A DNA stretch of 18,065 nucleotides, taken from assembly GCA_030706105.1 (NCBI GenBank), contig JAUZPC010000014.1, positions 1 through 18,065 of the forward strand. Reading direction: 5' to 3'. The position numbers and the translations under genes were made by a program. Positions 1 to 7,327 of this stretch are shown here, in pieces (positions within the stretch are counted from its first letter, which is position 1; the number at the start of each line of letters is the position of its first letter). Under the pieces are notes generated by a model, which saw only the letters and a program-made list of their open reading frames with translations, was not told where the DNA came from and made no database searches. Source of the stretch: Bacteroidota bacterium. Lineage in GTDB: Bacteria; Bacteroidota; Ignavibacteria; Ignavibacteriales; Ignavibacteriaceae.

Positions 1-1
1 A

Positions 2-109
2 ATTAACCTTGAATTGGAAGTAAAATTTTATCCATACGAAATCTATGACCAAACAAAAAATCAAACACTTTACCAGGCTAAAGAAATTGATATTGTTACA
101 CAGCTATAA
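2..109 (+). CDS. 3' end of an unidentified gene (partial)
   Basis: An open frame runs in from the left edge and stops at a TAA at 107-109, giving 35 residues ending in KEIDIVTQL. The composition (alternating charged and hydrophobic residues, with Tyr and Phe) looks like a real protein C-terminus rather than chance translation, but no family can be named from so short a piece. The start lies outside the window. The next several hundred bases contain no convincing gene, so this is probably the last gene of its unit. Confidence 0.45.
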   Translation: MNLELEVKFYPYEIYDQTKNQTLYQAKEIDIVTQL

Positions 110-189
110 AGCTGAAGGTTAATCTGTTGACAAATTATTGAAGGATAAAATAACTGCCCATAGATTTTCTACATTCCTTTGATAATTTG

Positions 190-209
190 CCGCCAGATTT
201 ATCTGGTGG
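190..209. repeat. Palindromic hairpin, 9-bp stem with 2-base loop
   Basis: The arm CCGCCAGAT (190-198) faces ATCTGGTGG (201-209) across a TT loop, with one G-T wobble. No T-run follows on either strand, so it does not read as a rho-independent terminator. It could be one unit of an interspersed intergenic repeat; copy number in the genome is unknown from here. Confidence 0.4.
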
Positions 210-272
210 ATAAGAATGGCAAAAGCAATCTCCCGGCTTTAGCCACAGTCGCGTGTAGTTCAATAAGTTCTG

Positions 273-303
273 ATCCCCCTTTTTCCCCCTTACGAAGGGG
301 GAT
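273..303. repeat. C-rich palindromic element (TCCCCCTT-ACG-AAGGGGGA)
   Basis: An exact 8-bp inverted repeat (284-291 and 295-302) has a 3-base ACG loop. It is preceded by a second ATCCCCCT block at 273-280 that could pair alternatively with AGGGGGAT at 296-303. The base composition is unlike the AT-rich surroundings. Elements of this look recur between genes in many bacterial genomes, so a REP- or MITE-like unit is the likeliest identity. A transcription terminator is less likely because no T-run follows. Confidence 0.5.
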
Positions 304-550
304 AGACCCACCCGATTGGATATTTACAAAGTCTCAAAATTCAGGGGCAATTTAACAAAACAATGAAATGGGAAATAATTGTTGATTCAAAGAAGAAATA
401 ATAAGACATACGGATATACAAATTTAATACAATTTCTCCCCTTATGTAGCCCCACATAGTGGCAGGCTGAATGAAGTCGCAGGGCGATTCGGGGCGAAAT
501 TCAAATAATGCCATTCCTGCCAATCTGGTAACATTCCAATCCTGCCCACG

Positions 551-569
551 AGTCCTCCGAATTCGGACT
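551..569. repeat. Palindrome around TCCGAATTCGGA
   Basis: A perfect 12-bp palindrome (556-567) lies inside a longer imperfect one in which AGTCC at 551 is mirrored by GGACT at 565-569. It sits about 20 bases beyond the stop of the minus-strand gene that ends at 588. It might act as that gene's 3' hairpin, but the missing T-run and the GC-rich flank fit an interspersed repeat better. Confidence 0.4.
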
Positions 570-587
570 TCACTTCATTGGGAAAAA

Positions 588-1016
588 TTACATTGCTACG
601 GCTTGAAATGAAAATCCGGATCCTGCATTTGGGCTAACCGGGCTTATGATTATACTTATATTATCCAGCTTATATACAACGCTCCCCTTATTGTCAGAAG
701 CTTTCTTAAAGCCCTTCATAATGCAGTAATTGATGAACTTAGTGCGGGAGTTTGCCGAGGCAGGATAGGTTTTATCGGTATAGCTTTTTATTACCGCCTT
801 TACTACTCCTTCCTGAACTGCAAAGCTGGTCGATTCGGAATCATTATCATTATAAATATATGCAATCGAGCTTTTAAGCGGTTTCTTAATTTCAGGTTTC
901 CCTTTCTGGCTTACAAGGTAACTTTCCTGCTTCCCCAGAAAATTATAAAAATCAGGTTTCCCTGATGCTAATACTAATGTGCTGAACAAAAATAATAAGA
1001 AATAATTTTTAAGCAT
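588..1016 (-). CDS. Small secreted protein of unknown function
   Basis: This 142-residue protein begins with a typical signal peptide: a Lys after the Met, then a hydrophobic stretch (about residues 5-17) ending near LASG. The mature part is small, with many Ser, Lys and Asn residues, and has two cysteine-free beta-like halves. One Cys (in NYCIMKGFKK) suggests no disulfide. The C-terminus (SGFSFQAVAM) alternates like a beta strand. No family is recognised. It is transcribed away from the TPR gene at 1242, with about 225 AT-rich bases between them serving both starts. No Shine-Dalgarno sequence is visible ahead of the ATG at 1016, which is common in this group. Periplasmic location is inferred from the signal peptide only. 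Confidence 0.65.
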   Translation of the reverse strand: MLKNYFLLFLFSTLVLASGKPDFYNFLGKQESYLVSQKGKPEIKKPLKSSIAYIYNDNDSESTSFAVQEGVVKAVIKSYTDKTYPASANSRTKFINYCIMKGFKKASDNKGSVVYKLDNISIIISPVSPNAGSGFSFQAVAM

Positions 1017-1177
1017 TGTTTTATAAAATAGTCTGTGAATTTAATAAATAAGATTACAAAATTAAAAGATGGGCTTCAATTCATAAAAAATTGTTCCAAA
1101 AGCAGCGAAAAATCATAAAATTACGATTTTAGCTCAAAAATGAATAAAAAAGAAATTCTACCAATCTAAAGATTATC

Positions 1178-1206
1178 TTGACTAAGGTCATATAATAGAT
1201 TAATTT
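1178..1206 (+). promoter_or_regulatory. Possible promoter of the TPR gene
   Basis: TTGACT at 1178-1183 is followed after 17 bases by TAATTT at 1201-1206, a fair match to a housekeeping -35/-10 pair. A perfect TATAAT lies at 1191-1196 but has no matching -35 at normal spacing. Either box would place transcription start about 30-45 bases ahead of the ATG at 1242. Promoter consensus in this phylum often differs from the classical one, so this is tentative. Confidence 0.3.
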
Positions 1207-1241
1207 TACATGATAAAAAAGTTTTTACAAATGGAGAAATA

Positions 1242-2414
1242 ATGTCAAAATCAAAATACGTAATCGTTTTAGCGATTATGGCTACTTTTAGCTTTTTCGG
1301 TTATCAATGTTCATCAACTGAAATGACCAGTGCAAAGTTGTATATTCAGCAGAAAAACTATGATAAAGCTATTGAATCAATTAATAAAGAAATTCAGAAG
1401 AATCCAAATTCAGATGAAGGCTATTTCTTTTTAGGATCTATTTATTATGAAAAACAGATGTATAAAGAAATGGCTAATGCTTTCGATAAATCTTTAGCTA
1501 TATCAAACAAATATGCAAAAGATATAGCTATCGATAAGAAAAATGTTTATATAACACTGGTTAACAGAGGCGCAGACAATTATAAAAAAGCTGCTAACGC
1601 TAAATCTGAAGATACTGTTAAAATTTATCTGAATAAATCAGGTGACGCATTTGCTAGTGCATTATATATTCAGCCAGATTCCGTTGCTTTATATAAGAAT
1701 TTGCTTCTAGTCCATTCTGTTTTAGGCGATGTTGATAAATTGGAAGATCAGGCAAGAACATATTTCAAAAAAGAAAAAACTTCTACGTCTTATCAGTTTT
1801 TAGGCGCTGTACTTTATGTAAAAGCTAAAAAAGCTTTAGACAACTATAAAATCAGCAAAAATCCTCAGGACAGCATTAATGCTATGGCTGTTTACAATGA
1901 AAATATTCCTTTGTTAAAAGAGGGATTTTTTAAGTTCCCTGATAACGCAGAAATTTTAGCGTCTCTCTCAGGTTCTTATATTGACGCCAACAGAGTAAAT
2001 GAAGCAGTTTCTGTATTTGAAGCAGGTGTTAAGCAAGATCCTAAAAATGAAAAATACCGTTTTAACTATGGAACTTTGTTATTAAATTCTAATAGATATG
2101 AAGAAGCCATTCAGCAATTTGAAGAAGCTTTAAAACTTAAACCTAAATATCCAAACGCTATATACAATTTGGCTGTTGCTTATGTAAAATGGGGCACCCA
2201 AATAAATAAAGAAAATTCTGAAAAAAATGAAAAAACAGATAACACTTTATATAAGAAAAAATATGAATTAGCATTACCATATTTAGAAGAATATGTTACC
2301 ATAGATGCTAAGAATGCAGCAATATTTGAGCTTATGGGCAAAGTATATTCCGTATTAGGCAAAAAAGCTGAAGCAAAAGATGCTTTTGACAAAGCTGATG
2401 CTTTAAGAAAATAA
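1242..2414 (+). CDS. TPR-repeat envelope protein, probable lipoprotein
   Basis: This 390-residue protein has an N-terminal hydrophobic segment ending in YQCSST at residues 21-26. A Cys followed by Ser-Ser-Thr is typical of an exported lipoprotein, although Gln before the Cys is atypical for a lipobox. Tetratricopeptide repeats follow. One pair covers about residues 27-90 (KNYDKAIESINKEIQKNP is a textbook helix pair). A second group lies at about 230-315, and a last repeat at about 345-388. TPR arrays are protein-protein scaffolds; the partner cannot be read from sequence. The start is well supported by GGAG at 1233-1236, five bases before the ATG. The gene stands alone, with its own terminator, and its T-rich third codon positions hint at good expression. 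It is probably an envelope-associated scaffold protein. Confidence 0.85.
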   Translation: MSKSKYVIVLAIMATFSFFGYQCSSTEMTSAKLYIQQKNYDKAIESINKEIQKNPNSDEGYFFLGSIYYEKQMYKEMANAFDKSLAISNKYAKDIAIDKKNVYITLVNRGADNYKKAANAKSEDTVKIYLNKSGDAFASALYIQPDSVALYKNLLLVHSVLGDVDKLEDQARTYFKKEKTSTSYQFLGAVLYVKAKKALDNYKISKNPQDSINAMAVYNENIPLLKEGFFKFPDNAEILASLSGSYIDANRVNEAVSVFEAGVKQDPKNEKYRFNYGTLLLNSNRYEEAIQQFEEALKLKPKYPNAIYNLAVAYVKWGTQINKENSEKNEKTDNTLYKKKYELALPYLEEYVTIDAKNAAIFELMGKVYSVLGKKAEAKDAFDKADALRK

Positions 2415-2475
2415 TTTTACACTTAACTAAATAACTTTTTCTCCGATAATAGGAGAGAAAAAAGAACTTAATCAA

Positions 2476-2503
2476 AACTCCCCGGATCAGCCGGGGAGTT
2501 TTT
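2476..2503 (+). terminator. Rho-independent terminator after the TPR gene
   Basis: A perfect 10-bp stem (AACTCCCCGG at 2476-2485 and CCGGGGAGTT at 2491-2500) with a 5-base ATCAG loop runs directly into a run of five T's (2499-2503). It lies about 60 bases after the TPR gene stop. The next gene's ATG is only 14 bases beyond the T-run. Confidence 0.9.
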
Positions 2504-2517
2504 AGAATATAGATATT

Positions 2518-2841
2518 ATGAAAGAAAATAACCAGCCGCAAGGGCAGCAAATCAATATTGAATTAGGTGAAAAAGAAGCCGAAGGTATCTACTCAAATTT
2601 GGCTATTATTACACACTCACCGGCAGAGTTTATTCTTGATTTTACAAGAATAGTACCGGGTGTTCCAAAAGCAAAGGTATTTGCCAGGATAATTACTACA
2701 CCTCAGCACGCTAAAATGCTGTTAAGAGCTTTAAATGATAATATTGAAAAATATGAAGCAAGCTATGGCGTAATAAATGTTGAAGCCCCGCCCCAGCAGA
2801 GTTTTGGCTTTGTCCCTAAAAAGGATGAAAAAGTAAATTAG
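2518..2841 (+). CDS. DUF3467 family protein
   Basis: This 107-residue soluble protein matches the DUF3467 family: an N-terminal 'INIELGEKEAEGIYSNLA' strand region, then 'SPAEFILDFTRIVPG' and 'AKVFARIITTPQHAKMLL', which are the family's hallmark blocks. A short helix and a Pro/Gln-rich tail follow. Function is unknown in the family; the size and lack of a signal peptide point to the cytoplasm. The ATG at 2518 comes immediately after a strong terminator, leaving almost no room for a separate leader, and no Shine-Dalgarno is visible. Either it is made from a promoter overlapping the terminator or it depends on read-through from the TPR gene. The usual family length agrees with this start. Confidence 0.85.
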   Translation: MKENNQPQGQQINIELGEKEAEGIYSNLAIITHSPAEFILDFTRIVPGVPKAKVFARIITTPQHAKMLLRALNDNIEKYEASYGVINVEAPPQQSFGFVPKKDEKVN

Positions 2842-2952
2842 TTTTCATAAAAAGTTTTAGTTCTTTTTTCATATATACGGGTTAATGCGCTTATACTATT
2901 TAGTAAATCTGGATGATTGATATAGATAGGATTTTAAGAAACTTTACAGCAC

Positions 2953-2960
2953 AGGAGGTG
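2953..2960 (+). promoter_or_regulatory. Strong ribosome binding site (AGGAGGTG)
   Basis: AGGAGGTG is a near-perfect anti-16S match placed a few bases ahead of the ATG at 2965. It stands out because most genes in this window have weak or no such site. It fixes the start of the T9SS cargo gene and suggests efficient translation. Confidence 0.8.
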
Positions 2961-2964
2961 CAAT

Positions 2965-3891
2965 ATGAAAAAAGCAAGGTTACTTTTTTTTATAGTTTTA
3001 TTGTTTGCAGCTTTGTTTGAAATTCAGGCGCAGTCTGATACAAACAAAGTAATTATGAAATGGTGGCTGCATTGTAGAAATCAGTCCACTACTGAACTTA
3101 ATACCGATACTTTAACCGAGGGAAAAATTTACTCGGTTAAGCCTCGGGTTGTCCCCCAAAATTACCAGCAAGTCCAGCCTTTATATGATGCCTTAGTTAC
3201 TTCAACTTACGGTTTCGAGTTCGGTGCATTATCAGAAGATATAGAGATATGGGTAGTCCTTGATGATATAGACTGCAATAATGGTCTATATGCTGCCGAT
3301 TCCACGGGTGTGCGGTTCTTCTTTGATATGAGTATAAATGTTCTGGGGCACACGGGAACTTATTTCCTTAATCCCGGTAAGAATTTTATGTTTAAGATAA
3401 ATAAAACCCCTGCTTTTTATAACTTCCTGCAGGCTTCAAACATTAGTGCTGACTCTTCCCTGATATTTGCTTACAGTACAGCCAATAGTCTGGGGTTGGA
3501 CACTTCAGGAATTCGTACTGAAAACACACCTGCCGCATTGGAGTCTTATATCTCTCATTTCTCTAAGGTTGTAGGCACTCAAATGTATAAGGTTACTTCG
3601 GTAAGTGACGGAATAAATAACTTACCCGGCAACTATTCATTAGAGCAGAACTATCCTAATCCATTTAACCCTTCTACAAATATAAATTTTTCATTGCCTG
3701 AAAAGAGCAATGTACAGTTAAAAGTTTTTAATATAGTTGGAATGGAAATTGCTACTATATATAGCGGACAGCTTGAGGCAGGAAATCATACTTTCAAGTT
3801 TGATGCTTCTAAGCTATCTTCAGGTATGTATTTGTATAAACTTACTGCCGGTAATTTTGTACAGACCCGTAAAATGTTGCTGTTAAAATAG
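2965..3891 (+). CDS. Secreted protein with type IX secretion sorting domain
   Basis: This 308-residue protein has a clear signal peptide (KKAR, then a hydrophobic stretch to IQAQS near residue 23). Its C-terminal domain, about residues 219-308, is of the T9SS type A sorting class. It contains NYPNPFNPST, a 'VFNIVGMEIAT' strand pair, 'SSGMYLYKLTAGN' and the final KMLLLK, all hallmark blocks of the signal. In known systems such a domain directs export across the outer membrane and is often removed or anchored. The body (about 24-215) has two Cys and many aromatic residues and matches no family I recognise. It has the strongest ribosome binding site in the window and is followed 30 bases later by a lipoprotein gene. 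It is probably a cell-surface or released protein. Confidence 0.85.
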   Translation: MKKARLLFFIVLLFAALFEIQAQSDTNKVIMKWWLHCRNQSTTELNTDTLTEGKIYSVKPRVVPQNYQQVQPLYDALVTSTYGFEFGALSEDIEIWVVLDDIDCNNGLYAADSTGVRFFFDMSINVLGHTGTYFLNPGKNFMFKINKTPAFYNFLQASNISADSSLIFAYSTANSLGLDTSGIRTENTPAALESYISHFSKVVGTQMYKVTSVSDGINNLPGNYSLEQNYPNPFNPSTNINFSLPEKSNVQLKVFNIVGMEIATIYSGQLEAGNHTFKFDASKLSSGMYLYKLTAGNFVQTRKMLLLK

Positions 3892-3921
3892 AATTTTAAA
3901 AATAAGTCCATAGATAAAAAT

Positions 3922-5502
3922 ATGAGAAAAATAATAATTCTCCCGTTTCTGTTAATACCAATTTTGTTGGCTATTAGCGGTTGTGCTGATATTCCGACAA
4001 GTTTTATTATGCCGAAATGGGACGTCGACCTTAATTTACCGTTAGCCTCCAAAACATATACTCTGGATAGTATTTTAGGCAAACAGAAATATATTATTGC
4101 AGATAAAGGGAGCGATATATTTATTATAAAATCCGATACTTTCCATCAAGATAAATATCTGGTCGATTTCTTAAAGCTTGAACAGGAATATACCTCCTAC
4201 AATAATGAGTCAACCCCGCAGAACGGTAGAAAAGATGTCTTTATTGACTTCAGAAATGATCAGGTAAAAGTTGACTCGGCTGTATTTGATAAAGGGACTG
4301 TTCATATTGTTGTCAGGAATAATTCAAGTGTGAGAGTGAATTTTTCTGCCATTACTCCCGGTATTAAAAAAGATGGAGTAAAAATGCAGATTGCAGGCAC
4401 GGTTGAACCATACCAGACGAAAACATTAGATCAGGACCTGAATGGGTATACTTATACTATTCCACCGGAACAATTGTTATTACCGGAATCATTCCAGAGA
4501 CAATTCTGGGTAACAACATATACAAGTTCAAGTTCAACCCCTAATCCTGGTGAGAAGGTCGTTTTTGATGTTCAAATATCAAATTTTTATTTTTCTTATG
4601 TTAAAGGAAAATTTCCGCCGACTTCAATAGGCAGAAACAAAACCGCATTCGCTTTTAATGACAGCAAAGATGCTGAGAGTTACCGTAATAAGATAAGCCT
4701 TAAAACGGCTACCTTAAAGTTGCGTTCTTCATACAATACTGCATATGTTAATCCATTTGTCTTATATGTAGATAGTTTAACTATTACAGGTAAAAGAGGT
4801 AACTCTACTATTAATCTGCTAAATCAGAATGGCGGTATCTATCATCAGGTTACTATCCATCAGACAAGTGCTGAGCTTGTTTTTAATGAAACAAACAGCA
4901 ATGTATTGGATTTTATGCAGTTCCTGCCAGATTCCATTTATCTGGATGCAAGTTACCGGTTAGATGGTAATAATGCAACGGGAGTACTAACTAAAGCTGA
5001 TTTGGTCAGGTTTGAAACTGATTTTTCTACGAACAGTACAATAGCACTAAAACCGACCTATTTAGCTGATACATCCAAACTTGATATTTCGTCAGCCCAA
5101 AGGCCTAAACTTAAAAATTGTCTTAATGCTGTTATGAATATTGAGCTTGATAATGCCCTTCCATTAAATGCATGGGGTAAGGTTACGGTTCTTGATAAAG
5201 ACAAAAAGGATCTGTTTGTTATTACCAGAATTGGCGGATCTGATTCGTTGTTCTTAAGCAGCGCTCAAATAAATACAACCACAGGTGCGTTCCTTAAATC
5301 CACTAAGAATAATTATACTATCTCTTTGGATTCAACTCAACTGGCCAAATTGGGAGATGCTTATTATGCAAAAGTATCTTTGACTATAGAAACAGCAGGC
5401 AGCAATCTCCAAACTCCGCCAAAAGTTACATTTAAAGTATCGGACTGGGTTAAGCTTAATGCCTGGGGTAGTATAAAATATAACTTTAAAGACGAGAAAT
5501 GA
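3922..5502 (+). CDS. Large lipoprotein of unknown function
   Basis: This 526-residue protein begins with a lipoprotein signal peptide. A hydrophobic run ends in LAISGC, with the lipidated Cys at residue 21, followed by ADIPTS. The rest is rich in Thr, Ser, Asn and alternating hydrophobic residues, as in a mainly beta-strand periplasmic or outer-membrane-tethered protein. There is a repeated 'KFPPTS/LLPESF' type of beta pattern but no family I can name. The gene lies 30 bases after the T9SS cargo gene and 10 bases before the DUF5723 barrel gene, so it is very likely co-transcribed with both. No Shine-Dalgarno precedes the ATG. A role in the outer membrane with the neighbouring barrel is an inference from position only. 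Confidence 0.7.
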   Translation: MRKIIILPFLLIPILLAISGCADIPTSFIMPKWDVDLNLPLASKTYTLDSILGKQKYIIADKGSDIFIIKSDTFHQDKYLVDFLKLEQEYTSYNNESTPQNGRKDVFIDFRNDQVKVDSAVFDKGTVHIVVRNNSSVRVNFSAITPGIKKDGVKMQIAGTVEPYQTKTLDQDLNGYTYTIPPEQLLLPESFQRQFWVTTYTSSSSTPNPGEKVVFDVQISNFYFSYVKGKFPPTSIGRNKTAFAFNDSKDAESYRNKISLKTATLKLRSSYNTAYVNPFVLYVDSLTITGKRGNSTINLLNQNGGIYHQVTIHQTSAELVFNETNSNVLDFMQFLPDSIYLDASYRLDGNNATGVLTKADLVRFETDFSTNSTIALKPTYLADTSKLDISSAQRPKLKNCLNAVMNIELDNALPLNAWGKVTVLDKDKKDLFVITRIGGSDSLFLSSAQINTTTGAFLKSTKNNYTISLDSTQLAKLGDAYYAKVSLTIETAGSNLQTPPKVTFKVSDWVKLNAWGSIKYNFKDEK

Positions 5503-5512
5503 GGAATAGATA

Positions 5513-6934
5513 ATGAGTAAGTTGTTTTTTTATGTAGCATTTCTCTTTAGTTTTTACGGAACTATTTTTGGGCAGTTCGGGTCTTCCGGCTCTACAAATC
5601 CCGTTTCCACAGGAATGGGTAATACAGGTAATGCTTCTTCTACAGGGATTTATTCCATTGGTATAAATCCGGCAAATTTGATGCAGTCTGAGGACAAACA
5701 CTTTGAATTCAACTCAATATTTCCTTTGCCGGAAATCCGTGTCCAGGCGGGGACCAGTTTCTTTACCTTTAAAGACTTAAATTATTATTTTGGCGGCGTT
5801 GATGGTAATGCCCGCTATTTAACGGAAAAAGATAAACAGGACTTTAAGGACTTATTCAAAGGCGGAGGAAGCATATTTTTTGATTTCGGATATAATTTAC
5901 TTACTGCCAGTTATAAAGTATCTCCGGAAATTGGAAGCTTTGCTTTCTCTATAAGAGATGCCGGGGGAATAGATATGGTTATACCAGAGGCAATTCCTGA
6001 TTTGTTGTTTACCGGCAGTGTGTTGAATAAGGACTATGTGTTTAACCAAAGCAAGCTTCAGAGCTCTTTTATGCGCTATTATTCTTTGTCCTATGCCAGA
6101 GAGTTTAAAGAATTTAAACAAACTTTCTTCGATAAAATTGCTGCGGGCTTTACGGTTAAATTGGTGCATGGTTATTATTACAGCGGTGCCGACCGCTTTG
6201 AAACTAATCTAAAATTAAGTGACAGGGCCGAAATTACCGGTAAGGCTGATATGGTTTTACACTCTGCTTTCTCAGATAATTTTGGTGTAAAATATGATTT
6301 TGACAGCACTAAAAACTTAAAAGGGTCACCATCATTATTTCCTTCCCCGGCTGGAACCGGCTTGGGATTTGATATTGGCTTTAGCGCTCTTTATAAAAGT
6401 AATATGTTATTCTCTATTGCTATTACTGATATTGGTACGGTTAAATGGGATAAAAATGCAGCAGAATATGTTGCCTCGGCTAACATAGATTTTAATGATC
6501 TTACTGATAGCAAACAGCTGGATTCTCTTTCTGACCAGTTAAAAGGTAAGGGACGTTATATTAGTTCCTTCACTTCAAAATTACCTACAGCTTTACGGTT
6601 AGGTTTTGCATATTTTCTTGATGAACAGGAAAACCCAATTCCGGGCCGGCTAAAAGTAAATGCCGATTTTAACCAGGGCTTTAATAATTCTCCGGGCAAT
6701 AGTGTAATTGGCAGATTTTCCTTTGGTGCCGAATGGAAACCAATGGACTGGGTCCCATATATCAGAACAGGTTTTTCATTTGGAGGAATAAATAAGTTTG
6801 GTTGGGCTTTCGGGCTTGGCTTTAATACTAAGGCTCTTCAAATAGATATTGCCACTTCAGATATGGGGGCAGCTTTCAATCCGAATACATCTAAGACAGT
6901 TTCATTTAGCTGCGGTGCCAGATGGCAATTTTAA
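5513..6934 (+). CDS. DUF5723-type outer-membrane beta-barrel protein
   Basis: This 473-residue protein has a signal peptide (hydrophobic to about residue 20, ending IFGQF) followed by a GMGNTGNASSTGIYSIGINPANL segment. That segment is the plug-like N-terminus seen in DUF5723 and related FadL/PorV-like barrels of Bacteroidota. Many amphipathic strands follow. The last strand ends in Trp-Gln-Phe (ARWQF), with the terminal aromatic residue that marks an outer-membrane beta-signal recognised by BamA. DUF5723 has no firm function; transport or a surface-assembly role is plausible. GAGG at 5501-5504 precedes the ATG by eight bases. It is the last gene of the envelope group, and a long inverted repeat follows. 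Confidence 0.8.
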   Translation: MSKLFFYVAFLFSFYGTIFGQFGSSGSTNPVSTGMGNTGNASSTGIYSIGINPANLMQSEDKHFEFNSIFPLPEIRVQAGTSFFTFKDLNYYFGGVDGNARYLTEKDKQDFKDLFKGGGSIFFDFGYNLLTASYKVSPEIGSFAFSIRDAGGIDMVIPEAIPDLLFTGSVLNKDYVFNQSKLQSSFMRYYSLSYAREFKEFKQTFFDKIAAGFTVKLVHGYYYSGADRFETNLKLSDRAEITGKADMVLHSAFSDNFGVKYDFDSTKNLKGSPSLFPSPAGTGLGFDIGFSALYKSNMLFSIAITDIGTVKWDKNAAEYVASANIDFNDLTDSKQLDSLSDQLKGKGRYISSFTSKLPTALRLGFAYFLDEQENPIPGRLKVNADFNQGFNNSPGNSVIGRFSFGAEWKPMDWVPYIRTGFSFGGINKFGWAFGLGFNTKALQIDIATSDMGAAFNPNTSKTVSFSCGARWQF

Positions 6935-6968
6935 AAATGCAGATAGCTCTGCAATAACCGAAATTCAG

Positions 6969-7020
6969 GTTGTCTCATAAATATTTTATAAAGATTGCAT
7001 GTCTTTATTTATGAGACAAC
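6969..7020. terminator. Long inverted repeat after the barrel gene, probable terminator
   Basis: A perfect 14-bp inverted repeat pairs GTTGTCTCATAAAT (6969-6982) with ATTTATGAGACAAC (7007-7020). A nested 6-bp stem, TAAAGA (6989-6994) with TCTTTA (7002-7007), encloses a 7-base loop. TTTACTATA follows the outer arm. It lies about 35 bases after the DUF5723 stop. A transcription terminator or 3' stabilising hairpin is most likely. The same arrangement could also be a miniature mobile-element remnant, because the arms resemble terminal repeats. Confidence 0.55.
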
Positions 7021-7327
7021 TTTACTATAACAATTCCAAATATCTTTGTGTCCCTTTCCTTTCTTTTATAAAATCCAATTACGATATTTACTGACTGTTC
7101 CCATCCTATATCTAAGAAGACTGAAAGAAAATCTCTGCTAATAAACCGGGTAAACATCATACTCCAAACTCTCCCACTATTTTAATAAAGTCCTCTTTCT
7201 GCAATGTGACAACCTTCTCACGGAATCCAAATGCCGGATATCTTATTGTTTAATATATCCTTTATTTATAACTTGTAATCATAAAGTAAAAAATCAAAAT
7301 AAATTAAAGGTTAACTACAGGTAATTG
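7021..7327. other. Non-coding region ahead of the ACIII operon
   Basis: This stretch of about 300 AT-rich bases lies between the inverted repeat and actA. No plus-strand gene is seen. A minus-strand frame of 51 codons (7005-7160) overlaps the inverted repeat but has no recognisable product. The promoter of the large respiratory operon must lie here. A possible pair near 7244-7275 (TTGTTT followed by TATAAC) is too weak to list separately. No riboswitch-like fold was noticed. Confidence 0.4.

Larger units (their letters stand above)
110..587. other. Gene-poor intergenic region with palindromic repeats
   Basis: No convincing gene is seen in this stretch of about 480 bases. It holds three separate palindromic sequences (190-209, 284-302 and 551-569), described as their own entries. 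The segment at about 420-573 has a different, more GC-rich texture than the AT-rich surroundings and stays open in two minus-strand frames (341-523 and 442-573). Neither looks like a known protein. The region resembles an assembly of interspersed intergenic repeats. Confidence 0.5.

Noticed and set aside
341..523. 60-codon minus-strand frame in the left intergenic region
   Set aside because: It needs a TTG start, has no ribosome binding site, overlaps another open frame, and its second half is plain AT-rich sequence. It is better explained by a repeat-like block.
1090..1135. Weak hairpin AAAATCATAA / TTACGATTTT in the divergent intergenic region
   Set aside because: The stem is AT-rich with a mismatch and is within what chance would produce in such sequence. 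No regulator or riboswitch pattern was seen.
7005..7160. 51-codon minus-strand frame starting at the ATG at 7160 and ending inside the inverted repeat
   Set aside because: The translation contains no recognisable motif, no ribosome binding site precedes it, and its end coincides with the hairpin arm. It could be a gene remnant, but nothing supports this.
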